Positions 1 through 8,417 of a stretch of 64,000 nucleotides of DNA are shown here, piece after piece. Below the pieces are notes generated by a model. It worked only from the letters and a program-made list of their open reading frames with translations, ran no database searches and had not been told where the DNA came from. How positions within the stretch are numbered: position 1 is the stretch's first letter; each line of letters starts with the position of its first letter. The DNA comes from Corallococcus silvisoli (lineage in GTDB: Bacteria; Myxococcota; Myxococcia; Myxococcales; Myxococcaceae): NCBI RefSeq assembly GCF_009909145.1, contig NZ_JAAAPJ010000008.1, positions 248,001 through 312,000 on the forward strand. Direction: 5' to 3'. The position numbers and the translations under genes were made by a program.

Positions 1-1
1 G

Positions 2-202
2 ATGAGCGGCGGCACGGGCGACGCGGACATGTACATCAAGTTCGGCTCCGCCCCGACGACGACCTCGTATGACTGCCGTCCGTACCTGTCCGGCAACAAC
101 GAGTCGTGCAGCGCGGCGGCGAAGGCCTCGGCGGGCAAGATGTACATCATGCTGCGCGGCTACTCGGCGTACAGCGGCGTGTCCCTCAAGGCCACGTACT
201 AG
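2..202 (+). CDS. C-terminal fragment of a PPC-domain secreted protein (partial, runs in from the left edge)
   Basis: Only the last 66 codons are inside the window; the frame is already open at base 2, so the ATG there is probably internal. The residues SGGTGDADMYIKFGSAPTTT followed by YDC, a second Cys and GYSAYSGVSL match the bacterial pre-peptidase C-terminal (PPC) beta-sandwich, a domain found at the C-terminus of secreted enzymes. The same signature occurs twice in the lipoprotein at 50219-51136, so this is a paralog. The upstream catalytic or anchor portion cannot be seen and the function of the whole protein is unknown. Confidence 0.8.
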   Translation: MSGGTGDADMYIKFGSAPTTTSYDCRPYLSGNNESCSAAAKASAGKMYIMLRGYSAYSGVSLKATY

Positions 203-256
203 TCCCTCGCGCGGGTCCGGCGTGAGTCCACGCCGGGCCTCGTGATGGCCTCACCG

Positions 257-295
257 ACCGCCTCCGGAACCCTGCGTTCCGGGGGCGGTTTGTGC
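257..295 (+). terminator. Hairpin terminator after the PPC gene
   Basis: ACCGCCTCCGGAAC (257-270) pairs with GTTCCGGGGGCGGT (276-289) across a 5-nt loop, giving a 14-bp stem with one G-T pair, followed by a weak T-containing tail. It lies 55 nt after the stop at 202. The rest of the 203-502 gap shows nothing recognisable except the ribosome binding site of the next gene. Confidence 0.65.
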
Positions 296-502
296 TTGCG
301 GGGCCCCGAAGGCGACCGCGTCGCCGGGCGCCAGCGGCTGGTAGGGCGCCGAGCATGGCGGGGACGACGGGCCTCCTGTCCGAAGGCCCCCCGCCAATCA
401 AGGCCGCGTGGAGGGCCGGGCGGGCGAGGAGGCAGGCCCTGGGGCGCCGTCCGTGCGGGAACGGGGTAGGGTGCCTTCGCTTCCCGCACGGCAGGAGGAT
501 GC

Positions 503-1399
503 ATGGGGCGGCGGCTGGGCAAGGTGTTGCTGGCGCTGGTGGTGGCCATGGGGGCCGCGTCGTGCCACCGCGGCGCGCGCGCGACCGCTTCGCGGACCTG
601 CGTGGTGCTGTCGGTGGGCGGAACCAAGGGGCTCGCGCACGTGGGCGCGCTGGATGCGCTCGCGGCCCGGGGAATCCGCATCGACTGTGTGGTGGGCAAC
701 AGCATGGGCGCGGTGGTGGGCGGCCTCTACGCCTCCGCGCCCGGGGGCGACCTGCGCCAGCGCTACCGGGCCTTCTTCACGGCTTATGAAGAAGAGACGC
801 GCCGGACGACCGCCGCGCGCGGTGCGCTGGGGGCCGCCGTCGGCCTGTTGGCGGTGCTGGTGTCGGGCGGCGCGCTGGGGCCCGCCGTGGCGGCGGGAGC
901 CTTGGGCGCGGCGGGCGGCGCTGCCACGGTGCCCCGGTTGAGCCACGAGCGCTTCACCCATGTGCTGGAGCGCTTCTACGCGGGAGCGCGGGTGGAGGAC
1001 CTCCCCGTGCCGTTCGCCACCTTCCATCAGGTGCCCTCGGAGCAGGGCCTCCAACGCGTGACGGTGACGCACGGACTGCTGTCGTCGGCCGTGGCCGCGA
1101 GCGCCGCCAATCCGCTCCTGTTCGAGGACGCGACGCTGGCGCGCATTGATCCAGGCGCGGACCGGGTGTCCGCGACGCCCGTCCACGACGCCTGCCAGCT
1201 GTTCCCGGGGGCGCGGCTCATCGCCATCAACGTCACGGGTGAGCCGGCCTTCTACCGCTCCGACCTGGACTGTGACGTCCGGGAGGTCCGCGTGGAGGTC
1301 CCGTCGCCGCCGGTGGAGGCCTTCACCGGCCGGGGGGCCGCCTTCGAGGCCCTGTACGACGCGGGCCGGGACGCGGTGATGCGGGCGCGGCTGGACTGA
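503..1399 (+). CDS. Patatin-like phospholipase, lipoprotein
   Basis: A predicted lipid acyl hydrolase of 298 aa using a Ser-Asp dyad. Residues 1-21 form a signal peptide ending in a lipobox-like AAS-Cys21. The oxyanion-hole motif GGTKG lies at 39-43 and the nucleophile elbow GNSMG carries Ser67. The usual DGG motif is replaced by a diverged Asp in IDPGAD near residue 215, which is the weakest part of the assignment. A glycine/alanine-rich hydrophobic stretch (about 100-145) may touch the membrane. The ATG at 503 has AGGAGG just upstream. The gene stands alone and converges on the NRDE gene. Membrane phospholipid hydrolysis is inferred from the family; the substrate is unknown. Confidence 0.85.
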   Translation: MGRRLGKVLLALVVAMGAASCHRGARATASRTCVVLSVGGTKGLAHVGALDALAARGIRIDCVVGNSMGAVVGGLYASAPGGDLRQRYRAFFTAYEEETRRTTAARGALGAAVGLLAVLVSGGALGPAVAAGALGAAGGAATVPRLSHERFTHVLERFYAGARVEDLPVPFATFHQVPSEQGLQRVTVTHGLLSSAVAASAANPLLFEDATLARIDPGADRVSATPVHDACQLFPGARLIAINVTGEPAFYRSDLDCDVREVRVEVPSPPVEAFTGRGAAFEALYDAGRDAVMRARLD

Positions 1400-1419
1400 G
1401 CCAGGGACCGTCCAGGGGG

Positions 1420-1435
1420 CTCACGGCGCCGTGAG
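1420..1435. terminator. Palindrome between convergent genes
   Basis: CTCACGGCGCCGTGAG is a perfect 16-nt palindrome overlapping the stop codon of the minus-strand NRDE gene and 20 nt past the patatin stop. It could act as a bidirectional hairpin, but there is no T-tract. Confidence 0.35.
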
Positions 1436-2215
1436 CAGGCCCGTCACGTCGCGCCAGCCGCCCTGACAGGGCGCGGTGTCGGTGGCCAGGTAGTGCCCCA
1501 CGCGGCCGGGCGCCAGCGCGACGATGGCGGACGAGCGGGTGCCGTACGCCGCCGTGTGGATGCACAGCGCCTGGAGCTGTTGGAGGAAGTCCGCGGGCAG
1601 GTCGCTCTCCGCCAGCGGCCCCGTCGTGGCGTCCCGGGGCGGCAGGGCGTGGTCGGCCAGGGCCGCCTGGAGCCCGGTCACCAGCTGCGGCCACGGACGC
1701 TTCGCCACGGCCTCCGCGAGGGCATGGGCCCGCTGGACCTTGGGCAGCGCCAGGTTGTCCAGGCTGTCGTTGGGCAGCACGTGCACGCCAGGGGGCACGT
1801 CCTCGTGCAGCAGGTGGGCGTGGCCCGGCCGCGCGTAGGCCACGCGCAGCGTGCGTGCGTCCCCGTAGAGCAGGTTGAAGGGGAGGAACTCCGGGGCGGG
1901 CAGGGTGCCGAGGTAGCGCTCGATGGCCTCCACCGAGCCGGCCTGGAGGGCTCTCAGCACCACCTCGCCCCGGGAGCGGGGGGCCGTGCCCAGGCCGCGC
2001 GCGCCCCGCTGGTTCGTCAGGGCGACCACGGTTCCCTCGTGGGTGACGCCCATCCACGTCCCGCCTCGCTCCACGTCCTGGCCGCCTACGGTGCGCGGGG
2101 CTTCGGAGAGGATCCGCGGCCCGTGGGCCGGGCGCGCGTAGAACTCATCCCGGTTGGCGGCGACGACCAGCGGCCACTCGGGATGGACGTTACGGAGGAT
2201 GAGCACGGTGCACAT
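1421..2215 (-). CDS. NRDE/TANGO2 family protein
   Basis: A 264-aa protein of the NRDE (TANGO2) family. It starts with MCTVLILR, followed by the family hallmark Asn-Arg-Asp-Glu in VVAANRDEFYARP around residue 20, and keeps family features such as GGTWMGVTHEG and GVHVLPND. The Cys2 position next to the start recalls N-terminal-nucleophile enzymes, but no activity is firmly assigned; the eukaryotic member has been linked to Golgi organisation and heme or lipid handling. The ATG has GGAGG unusually close. It is divergent from metG across about 110 nt. Confidence 0.85.
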   Translation of the reverse strand: MCTVLILRNVHPEWPLVVAANRDEFYARPAHGPRILSEAPRTVGGQDVERGGTWMGVTHEGTVVALTNQRGARGLGTAPRSRGEVVLRALQAGSVEAIERYLGTLPAPEFLPFNLLYGDARTLRVAYARPGHAHLLHEDVPPGVHVLPNDSLDNLALPKVQRAHALAEAVAKRPWPQLVTGLQAALADHALPPRDATTGPLAESDLPADFLQQLQALCIHTAAYGTRSSAIVALAPGRVGHYLATDTAPCQGGWRDVTGLLTAP

Positions 2216-2324
2216 GGCCTCCGGTCGATAACATCCACTCCCGTGCCATGCACCTCCCGGCGTGCATGTTGCCGATGACCTCGTTTCCCCGAGCGGCTAT
2301 GGTCCGCCGCCCTCAGGAGAGTCC

Positions 2325-4451
2325 ATGGCGGAGAGAACCCTCGTTACCAGCGCCCTTCCGTACGCGAACGGCGCCATCCACCTCGGTCACGCCGTCGAGT
2401 ACATCCAGACGGACATCTACGTGCGGTTCCTGCGCTCATGCGGGCAGGACGTCGTCTATTTCTGCGCGGACGACACGCACGGCACGCCGATTGAGATCAA
2501 CGCCGCGAAGCAGGGCATCCCGCCGGAGCAGTTCGTCGCGCGCTTTCACGACGAGCACCAGCGCGACTTCCGCGACTTCGACATCCGCTTCGACTACTTC
2601 CACTCCACCAACTCGCCGGAGAACCGCCACTACGCGGAGCTCATCTACGGGCGGCTCAAGGACGCGGGCGACATCGACCGCCGCGACATCGAGCAGACCT
2701 ACTGCGAGAAGGACAAGCGCTTCCTTCCGGACCGCTTCATCCGGGGCACCTGTCCCAACTGCAAGTCGCCGGATCAATACGGCGACGCGTGCGAGAAGTG
2801 CGGCAAGACCTACAACCCCACGGACCTCATCGACCCGCGCTGCGCGCTGTGCGGCACGCCGCCGGTGCGCCGCAACTCCGTGCACCTGTTCTTCAAGCTG
2901 TCGCGCCACGCGGACTTCCTCCAGGAGGTCCTGAAGCGCCCCGGCTTCATCCACCCGGGCCTCGCCGCCCAGCTCCAGGGCTTCTTCGAGAAGGGCCTGT
3001 CGGACTGGGACATCAGCCGCGACGGGCCGTACTTCGGCTTCGCGATCCCCGGGGAGACGGACAAGTTCTTCTACGTCTGGCTGGATGCGCCCATCGGGTA
3101 CATCGCGACCACGGAGAAGTGGGCGAAGGAGTCCGGCCGCGCGAAGGACGCGCTGGAGTACTGGGGCAAGGACGCCCCCACGCGCATCGTCCACTTCATC
3201 GGCAAGGACATCGTCTACTTCCACGCGCTGTTCTGGCCCGCGGTGCTGAAGGTCGCGGGGCTCCACATCCCCAATGAGATCAAGGTGCACGGGCACCTGA
3301 CGGTGAACGGGGAGAAGATGTCCAAGAGCCGCGGCACCATGGTGGCCGCCCGCGACTATCTGGACCTGCTGGACCCGACCTACCTGCGCTACTTCTACGC
3401 GGCCAACCTGGGCGCGGGCGTGGAGGACCTGGACCTCAACCTCAAGGACTTCCGCCTCCGGGTGAACGGCGAGCTCGTCAACAACGTGGGCAACCTGGCC
3501 AACCGCGCGCTGTCGCTGCTGGCCGGACCGCTGGAGAAGAAGCTCGCGCCGGGCCGCGCGGACGGGGCGGGGCGCAAGCTGGTGGAGGACGCCCTGGCCC
3601 GGGTGCCGGAGGTGCGCGACGCGTTCGAGAAGCTGGAGTACCGCGCCGCCATCAAGGTCATCACGGAGATCGCCTCCACGGCGAACGCGTTCCTGCAGAC
3701 GCAGGCGCCGTGGGCGCAGGTGAAGAAGGACGTGGAGGCGGCGCGGGCGGACCTGTCGGACGCGGCGGACGTGGCGTACCTGCTGGGCGCGCTGCTCGCG
3801 CCAGTGACGCCTCGGCTGTCGGAGAAGCTGTTCGCCCAGCTCAACGCGCCGCCCCTGACGTTCCAGGCGCTGGCCACCGCGAAGTACCCGTTGCTCGACC
3901 GCGCCCATCCGCTGGGCACGCCGGAGCCGCTGTTGCCCCGGCTGGAAGAGGACCGCGTCAACGCCATCATCAAGGCGCCCGAGGGCGCGCCTGTCGCCCA
4001 GCCCGCGAAGGCTGGCGGCAAGGACACGAAGACGGAGAAGAAGTCCATGGAAGCGAAGAGCCCGGAGGCGCAGCCCGCGGTGCCCACCCCACCGGCGTCC
4101 CCCGCCGGCGAGGCCGCGCCCGCCGCCGACATCGAGTACGCGGACTTCGCCAAGGTGGTGCTGAAGGCGGGGCGCATCGTGGCCGCGGAGAAGGTGAAGG
4201 GCGCGGACAAGCTGCTCAAGCTGGACGTGGACCTGGGCGAGGGCGCGCCGCGCACCATCGTCTCCGGCATCGCGGAGGCGTACGCGCCGGAGGCCGTGGC
4301 GGGCCGTCGCGTGGTGGTGGTGGCGAACCTCAAGCCGCGCAAGCTCAAGGGCATCGAGTCGCGCGGCATGCTGCTGACGGCCGGCTCGGGCGGCAAGGAC
4401 CTGTCCCTGTTGGATCCGGGCGACGTGGCGCCCGGCAGCGACGTGAAGTAG
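2325..4451 (+). CDS. metG: Methionyl-tRNA synthetase with C-terminal tRNA-binding domain
   Basis: Charges tRNA-Met with methionine in the cytoplasm. The 708-aa protein shows the class I HIGH-type motif in PYANGAIHLGH (12-22), a zinc domain with four CxxC-type cysteine pairs (about 145-185) and KMSKS at 331-335. The alpha-helical anticodon-binding part follows. A Pro/Ala/Lys-rich linker (about 555-600) then leads to an EMAP-II/Trbp111-like OB-fold (about 605-708) that binds tRNA and often mediates dimerisation. The start is the ATG at 2325 because AGGAGA lies at 2315-2320 and the conserved sequence begins right there; an upstream in-frame ATG at 2262 has no conserved residues after it. Confidence 0.97.
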   Translation: MAERTLVTSALPYANGAIHLGHAVEYIQTDIYVRFLRSCGQDVVYFCADDTHGTPIEINAAKQGIPPEQFVARFHDEHQRDFRDFDIRFDYFHSTNSPENRHYAELIYGRLKDAGDIDRRDIEQTYCEKDKRFLPDRFIRGTCPNCKSPDQYGDACEKCGKTYNPTDLIDPRCALCGTPPVRRNSVHLFFKLSRHADFLQEVLKRPGFIHPGLAAQLQGFFEKGLSDWDISRDGPYFGFAIPGETDKFFYVWLDAPIGYIATTEKWAKESGRAKDALEYWGKDAPTRIVHFIGKDIVYFHALFWPAVLKVAGLHIPNEIKVHGHLTVNGEKMSKSRGTMVAARDYLDLLDPTYLRYFYAANLGAGVEDLDLNLKDFRLRVNGELVNNVGNLANRALSLLAGPLEKKLAPGRADGAGRKLVEDALARVPEVRDAFEKLEYRAAIKVITEIASTANAFLQTQAPWAQVKKDVEAARADLSDAADVAYLLGALLAPVTPRLSEKLFAQLNAPPLTFQALATAKYPLLDRAHPLGTPEPLLPRLEEDRVNAIIKAPEGAPVAQPAKAGGKDTKTEKKSMEAKSPEAQPAVPTPPASPAGEAAPAADIEYADFAKVVLKAGRIVAAEKVKGADKLLKLDVDLGEGAPRTIVSGIAEAYAPEAVAGRRVVVVANLKPRKLKGIESRGMLLTAGSGGKDLSLLDPGDVAPGSDVK

Positions 4452-4477
4452 CGCGCGGTCGCGGGCTCGAGGACGGG

Positions 4478-4495
4478 CCGGGGGGCCTCCCCCGG
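4478..4495 (+). terminator. Short GC hairpin after metG
   Basis: CCGGGGG and CCCCCGG enclose a 4-nt loop 27 nt after the metG stop; the following bases are only mildly T-rich. The remainder of the 4452-4713 gap shows no gene or clear promoter, apart from GAGGTGAC before the next start. Confidence 0.4.
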
Positions 4496-4713
4496 TTCAT
4501 CCTCGGAGCACGCATCCGGGCTCCGCGGGGATGCCGTGAGGCGGCGCGGCGCCGGACCGCCCGTGGCATCCAGCGGCCACCGGATGAGCGCGATGCCCCC
4601 GGGCCGTGCAGGGAGTTCCCCCCGCTCGCGCCAGGGCGCGGAAGTGGTTTCGAGGTGGCTTCAAGGACGTTCCGGGGGGCTCTTTCGCTCCCCGGCGAAC
4701 GAGGTGACACGAC

Positions 4714-5688
4714 GTGGCGGATTGGCGTGCCGAGCGGGATCGCGCTCTGTTGACCCTGGAGCGGGAGAAGCGTCCGGCGAGCCGGGCCGAGGCGGCGGAC
4801 CTGCTGTTCCAACTGGCCTCCGAGGAGCCCGCGCACGCCGCGGAGTTCCTGGACGTGCTCGCGCGACTGCTCGGGGATGCCCAGCCGGAGGTGCGCCGCT
4901 CGGGGGTGAGTCTGGCCTCGGTGGTGCTGCCGCCGGAGCAGCTCCCGGACATGCTGCTGCCCCGCTTGCGCGACGACGACACCCGGGTGCGGTTGGAGGC
5001 CACCGGCCGGCTCGCGGACCTGGCGCTGCCCCATGCGCGCGGGGCGCTCGCGGGCATGTTGGAGGACCCCACGCCGGAGGTGCGCTTCGAGGCCGCGCGA
5101 GGCATCGCCGCCCTCAAGCACCCCGCGGGCCTGGAGGTCCTCGTGGCCGCGCTGGACGTGGACACGCTGCGCTTCCGGGCGCTGGGGGCGCTCGCGGAGC
5201 TGGAGGACGCGCGGGCGCTTCCCGCGGTGAAGCGCCTCTTCGGCAAGTGGCTGCTGCCCGCCTTCGACAAGACGCAGGCGGCCGGCGTGCTGATGAAGCT
5301 GGGCGACCCCGAGGGCGCGGACTGGCTGATGCAGCGCACGCGCAAGAAGTGGAGCGCGGACCGGGCGCTCGCGGTGGAGCTGTGCGGCGAGCTGAAGGTG
5401 CCGGGCGCGCTGGAGCGGCTGAAGGACATCCTCGGCGACGCGAAGGACGCATGCCGGGGCGCCGCCGCGCGCGGGCTGGGCCGGCTGGGAGATGCCCGGG
5501 CGCTGCCCTGGCTGCTCGCCGTGCTGGAGGACCGGAGCGCCCCCGAGGACGACCGGCTGGACGCGGCGGATGGCGTGTGGCGCCTGGGCGTGGCGGAGGG
5601 GCTGGAGCGCGTGCGCGCCGCCGTGCCCACCTTCGCCTCGGAGGACGCGCGCAGCGAACTGGAAGAGCTGTTTCGGGAGGGCCCATGA
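4714..5688 (+). CDS. HEAT-repeat protein
   Basis: A 324-aa soluble helical-repeat protein. Tandem units of about 30 residues carry the pattern DxxxxVRxxAxxAL, for example QPEVRRSGVSLASVVLP, DTRVRLEATGRLADLAL and TPEVRFEAARGIAALK. This is the HEAT/PBS-lyase repeat signature, a scaffold for protein-protein contacts; no catalytic motif is visible. It starts at GTG 4714 behind GAGGTGAC. Its stop overlaps the tatD start as ATGA (5685-5688), so the two are translationally coupled and probably co-transcribed. Its partner is unknown. Confidence 0.8.
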   Translation: MADWRAERDRALLTLEREKRPASRAEAADLLFQLASEEPAHAAEFLDVLARLLGDAQPEVRRSGVSLASVVLPPEQLPDMLLPRLRDDDTRVRLEATGRLADLALPHARGALAGMLEDPTPEVRFEAARGIAALKHPAGLEVLVAALDVDTLRFRALGALAELEDARALPAVKRLFGKWLLPAFDKTQAAGVLMKLGDPEGADWLMQRTRKKWSADRALAVELCGELKVPGALERLKDILGDAKDACRGAAARGLGRLGDARALPWLLAVLEDRSAPEDDRLDAADGVWRLGVAEGLERVRAAVPTFASEDARSELEELFREGP

Positions 5689-6461
5689 GACTGGTTGATG
5701 CGCACTGCCACCTGGAGCCGAAGGACTACGCGGACGTGGCGCCGGTGCTGGAGCGCGCGCGGGCCGCGGGGCTGGTGCACGCGGTGCTGGTGGGGCAGTT
5801 CCACGGCCCCGGGGACTGGGGCCACGCGCTGGAGGTGGCCGCGCGGCACCCGGAGTTCCTGTCGCCCACGCTGGGCATCCACCCGCACGAGGCCGCCCGC
5901 GCCACCGAAGCGGACTTCGAGATGCTGGAGCGCACCTGCGCCCGTCCGGAGCTGCGCGCGGTGGGCGAGGCCGGGCTGGACTACTACTACGACCGCTCGC
6001 CGCGCGAGGTGCAGGCCACCGTCTTCCGGCGCCAGTGCGCGCTCGCGAAGCGCCTGGGCAAGCCGCTGGTGGTGCACGTGCGCGACGCGCATGACGACTG
6101 CGACGCGGCGCTGGCGGCGGAGGACGTCACGAACGGCGTCATCCACTGCTTCACCGGGGACACGGCCGCGGCGCGCAAGTACCTGGACCGGGGCTTCTTC
6201 CTGTCGCTCTCCGGCGTCATCACCTACAAGAAGACCGAAGCCCTCCAGGACGCGGTGCGCTTCGCGCCGCTGGAGCGCCTGATGGTGGAGACGGACAGCC
6301 CCTTCCTCGCGCCGGTGCCCCACCGCGGCCGCAAGAACGAGCCCGCGCACGTGCTGGAGACGGCGAAGAAGGTGGCGGAGCTGAAGGGCGTCTCGCTGGA
6401 AGAGGTGGCCCGCGTCACCACGGCGAACGCGGCCCGCCTCTTCAACCTCACGCTGGACTGA
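5685..6461 (+). CDS. tatD: TatD-family metal-dependent DNase
   Basis: A 258-aa amidohydrolase-fold nuclease; characterised TatD proteins are Mg-dependent 3'-5' exonucleases acting on DNA damage or during DNA fragmentation. All metal-site motifs are present in order: DAHCHLE (His7, His9), GEAGLDYYYD, HVRDAHDD, HCFTGD and the terminal METDSPFLAP. The length is standard. It is coupled to the HEAT gene by a 4-nt ATGA overlap, and its 3' end overlaps the 3' end of the convergent minus-strand gene by 14 nt (6448-6461). The DNA substrate role is inferred from the family. Confidence 0.93.
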   Translation: MRLVDAHCHLEPKDYADVAPVLERARAAGLVHAVLVGQFHGPGDWGHALEVAARHPEFLSPTLGIHPHEAARATEADFEMLERTCARPELRAVGEAGLDYYYDRSPREVQATVFRRQCALAKRLGKPLVVHVRDAHDDCDAALAAEDVTNGVIHCFTGDTAAARKYLDRGFFLSLSGVITYKKTEALQDAVRFAPLERLMVETDSPFLAPVPHRGRKNEPAHVLETAKKVAELKGVSLEEVARVTTANAARLFNLTLD

Positions 6462-8412
6462 GCGCGTTGGCCAGGGCCTCCAGGTCCTGGTCCAACTGCG
6501 GCATGTCCAGGAGCAGGGCGTCCGGGTCGTAGACGAAGTCCGCCTGCTTCAGCTTCAGCAGGGCCTGCAGCGCGGGCTCGCCCGCGTGTCCACCGAACGC
6601 GGCGTGCACCACGCGGCCCCGCTCCAGGTGCAGCGAGCCCTCCAGCGTGTGGTGCCGCAGCTGGAGCTTCCCGCTCTTCTTGCCGCCGCCCAGCGTGCGC
6701 AGCAGCTCGCGCGGGGGAAGCTCGTCGAAGCTGCCCCGCACCACCCGGCCCGGGCCGTTGTGCTGCACCCGGTCCTGGAAGAGCGCGTGGACGGTGCGCG
6801 CGACCTCCGGCTTGTCGGACGCGGACAGCACCGCCGTCGCGCCCGCCATCAGCAGCCGCTCGCGCGCCTGGGCATCCGGCTCGCCCACCACGGCGATGGG
6901 CAGGCCCGCGCTCTCCGGCATGGAGCGGACGGCCTCCAGCAGGTCCATCACTTCCTGCTGTCCCAGCCGCAGGCTCACCACCAGCACGTCGCAGTCCTGC
7001 CGCGCCAGGCCGTCCAGGGCTCCGTCCAGCGTGGACAGCGCGTGCGCCACCAGCTCCTGCTTGAGCACCGCCTCCAGCAGCTCCCCGCGCGTGGCTTCGT
7101 CCGGTTCGGCGATGAGCACCTGCCGACCCTCGCTGGCCAGCCGGTGCACCAGCAGCGAGCCGCTCTGGAGCTGGCCGACGATGTCCGCCACCACCGGGTC
7201 GTAGAGCACGCCCGCGTTCTTGCGCAGGTGCTCCAGCGCCTGCGGCTTGGTGAAGACGCGGCCGTGCGCGTTGCCCGGATTCTTGGTCAGCTCCAGGAAG
7301 CTGTCCACCGCGGCCAGGATGCGCGCGCCCAGGGTGATGTCCTCGCCCTTGGCGCCCTGGGGGGTGCCGGAGCCGTCCCAGGCCTCGTACAGCTGCGCGA
7401 GGATGGTGTTCACCTGCGCGGGCAGGTGCACCGTCTCGAAGAGCTTCGTCGGCGCGCGGCAGCACGCCTTCGCCTGGGCCTTCCACTCCGCGTTGGCCGC
7501 GTTGCTCGCGAGCGAGAAGTGGCGCTCCGGGGGCTTGCCCAGGTCGTGCAGGTACGCGGCGATGGACAGCGCGGCCAGCTCCTTGTGCGGCATGCCCATG
7601 CGCTGACCGACGATGCCCGCCTGTCGCGCCAGCTGCGCCGAGTGGCCCCGGTGCCGGGGCCGGTCCTGCTCCAGCAGGCCCACCATCAGGCTCAGCGTCT
7701 CCACGTAGTCCGTGTCGCTGATGAGCCCGCGCGGGCCGCCCGGCTCGCGCCGCTGCGTGGAGACGCGCGCCACGTTCGTGCCGCTGCCGGAGCGCTGCAG
7801 CCGCATCCGCGCGTCCGTCTCCAGGCGCATCTGGATGCTGGTGGCGCTGCGTCCCGCGGAGGTGCCACTCCGGCCGGGCTCCGTGCCCACGTGGGTGTTG
7901 GACGGCGTGTCCGGACGGCGGGGCCCACCCGTGGAGGGGCCCTCCAGGAGCGTGGTGAACGCGGTGGGGTCGCCGTAGTAGTGCTTGCGGATCGCGGCGG
8001 AGATGGCGCTGCGCAGGCCGATGTACGCGTAGACCTCCGACATGCCCGTGACGAGGGCGATCTCATCCAGCAGCGACTTGTTCTGTGGCTCGGCGGCCAC
8101 CACCGACAACAGCTTGCGCTCCGGATCCACGGCCAGCGGGAGCACGTTCTGCGCTTCCGCCAGCCGGACCGGCAGCTTGTCGAGCACCTTCGTGTCGATG
8201 CGGACCTTGGCCAGCTTGTCCGCGGTGACGAAGCGGGTCTGGAACTCGTTGGCCAGGAGCCGCAGCAGCGCGGCCTCCTGGAGCAGGCCCAGCTCCACCA
8301 GACAGTCCCCCAGCTTGTGGCCGGTGATCTTCTGGTGCTCCAGACCTTGCTCCACGGCCCCTGGCGTCACGAGGCCGGCCTCAATCAACCGCTCTCCCAG
8401 CCGCTTCGCCAT
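6448..8412 (-). CDS. Composite signalling protein: MshEN, HD-GYP-like, receiver-like and PATAN (DUF4388) domains
   Basis: A 654-aa cytoplasmic multidomain regulator. Residues 1-155 resemble the GspE/MshE N-terminal domain (GERLIEAGLVTPGAVEQGL, GHKLGDCLVELG), which binds c-di-GMP in some ATPases, but no ATPase follows. A Ser/Arg-rich linker follows. An HD-type hydrolase domain (about 240-420) has the catalytic LHDLGK, while the HD-GYP second motif is altered to WDGSGTPQGAKGEDITLG. Next comes a CheY-like segment (CDVLVVSLRLG), then a C-terminal DUF4388/PATAN domain starting near GSFDELPPRELLRTL. Together this suggests a cyclic-di-GMP sensor or phosphodiesterase; the altered motif leaves activity open. 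GGAGGG precedes the ATG. It follows the exoribonuclease gene by 5 nt. Confidence 0.8.
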   Translation of the reverse strand: MAKRLGERLIEAGLVTPGAVEQGLEHQKITGHKLGDCLVELGLLQEAALLRLLANEFQTRFVTADKLAKVRIDTKVLDKLPVRLAEAQNVLPLAVDPERKLLSVVAAEPQNKSLLDEIALVTGMSEVYAYIGLRSAISAAIRKHYYGDPTAFTTLLEGPSTGGPRRPDTPSNTHVGTEPGRSGTSAGRSATSIQMRLETDARMRLQRSGSGTNVARVSTQRREPGGPRGLISDTDYVETLSLMVGLLEQDRPRHRGHSAQLARQAGIVGQRMGMPHKELAALSIAAYLHDLGKPPERHFSLASNAANAEWKAQAKACCRAPTKLFETVHLPAQVNTILAQLYEAWDGSGTPQGAKGEDITLGARILAAVDSFLELTKNPGNAHGRVFTKPQALEHLRKNAGVLYDPVVADIVGQLQSGSLLVHRLASEGRQVLIAEPDEATRGELLEAVLKQELVAHALSTLDGALDGLARQDCDVLVVSLRLGQQEVMDLLEAVRSMPESAGLPIAVVGEPDAQARERLLMAGATAVLSASDKPEVARTVHALFQDRVQHNGPGRVVRGSFDELPPRELLRTLGGGKKSGKLQLRHHTLEGSLHLERGRVVHAAFGGHAGEPALQALLKLKQADFVYDPDALLLDMPQLDQDLEALANALSPA

Positions 8413-8417
8413 GGACT

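Noticed and set aside
2436..3908. 490-codon frame antisense to metG
   Set aside because: Shadow of the synthetase; Val/Arg/Leu-rich with no domain.
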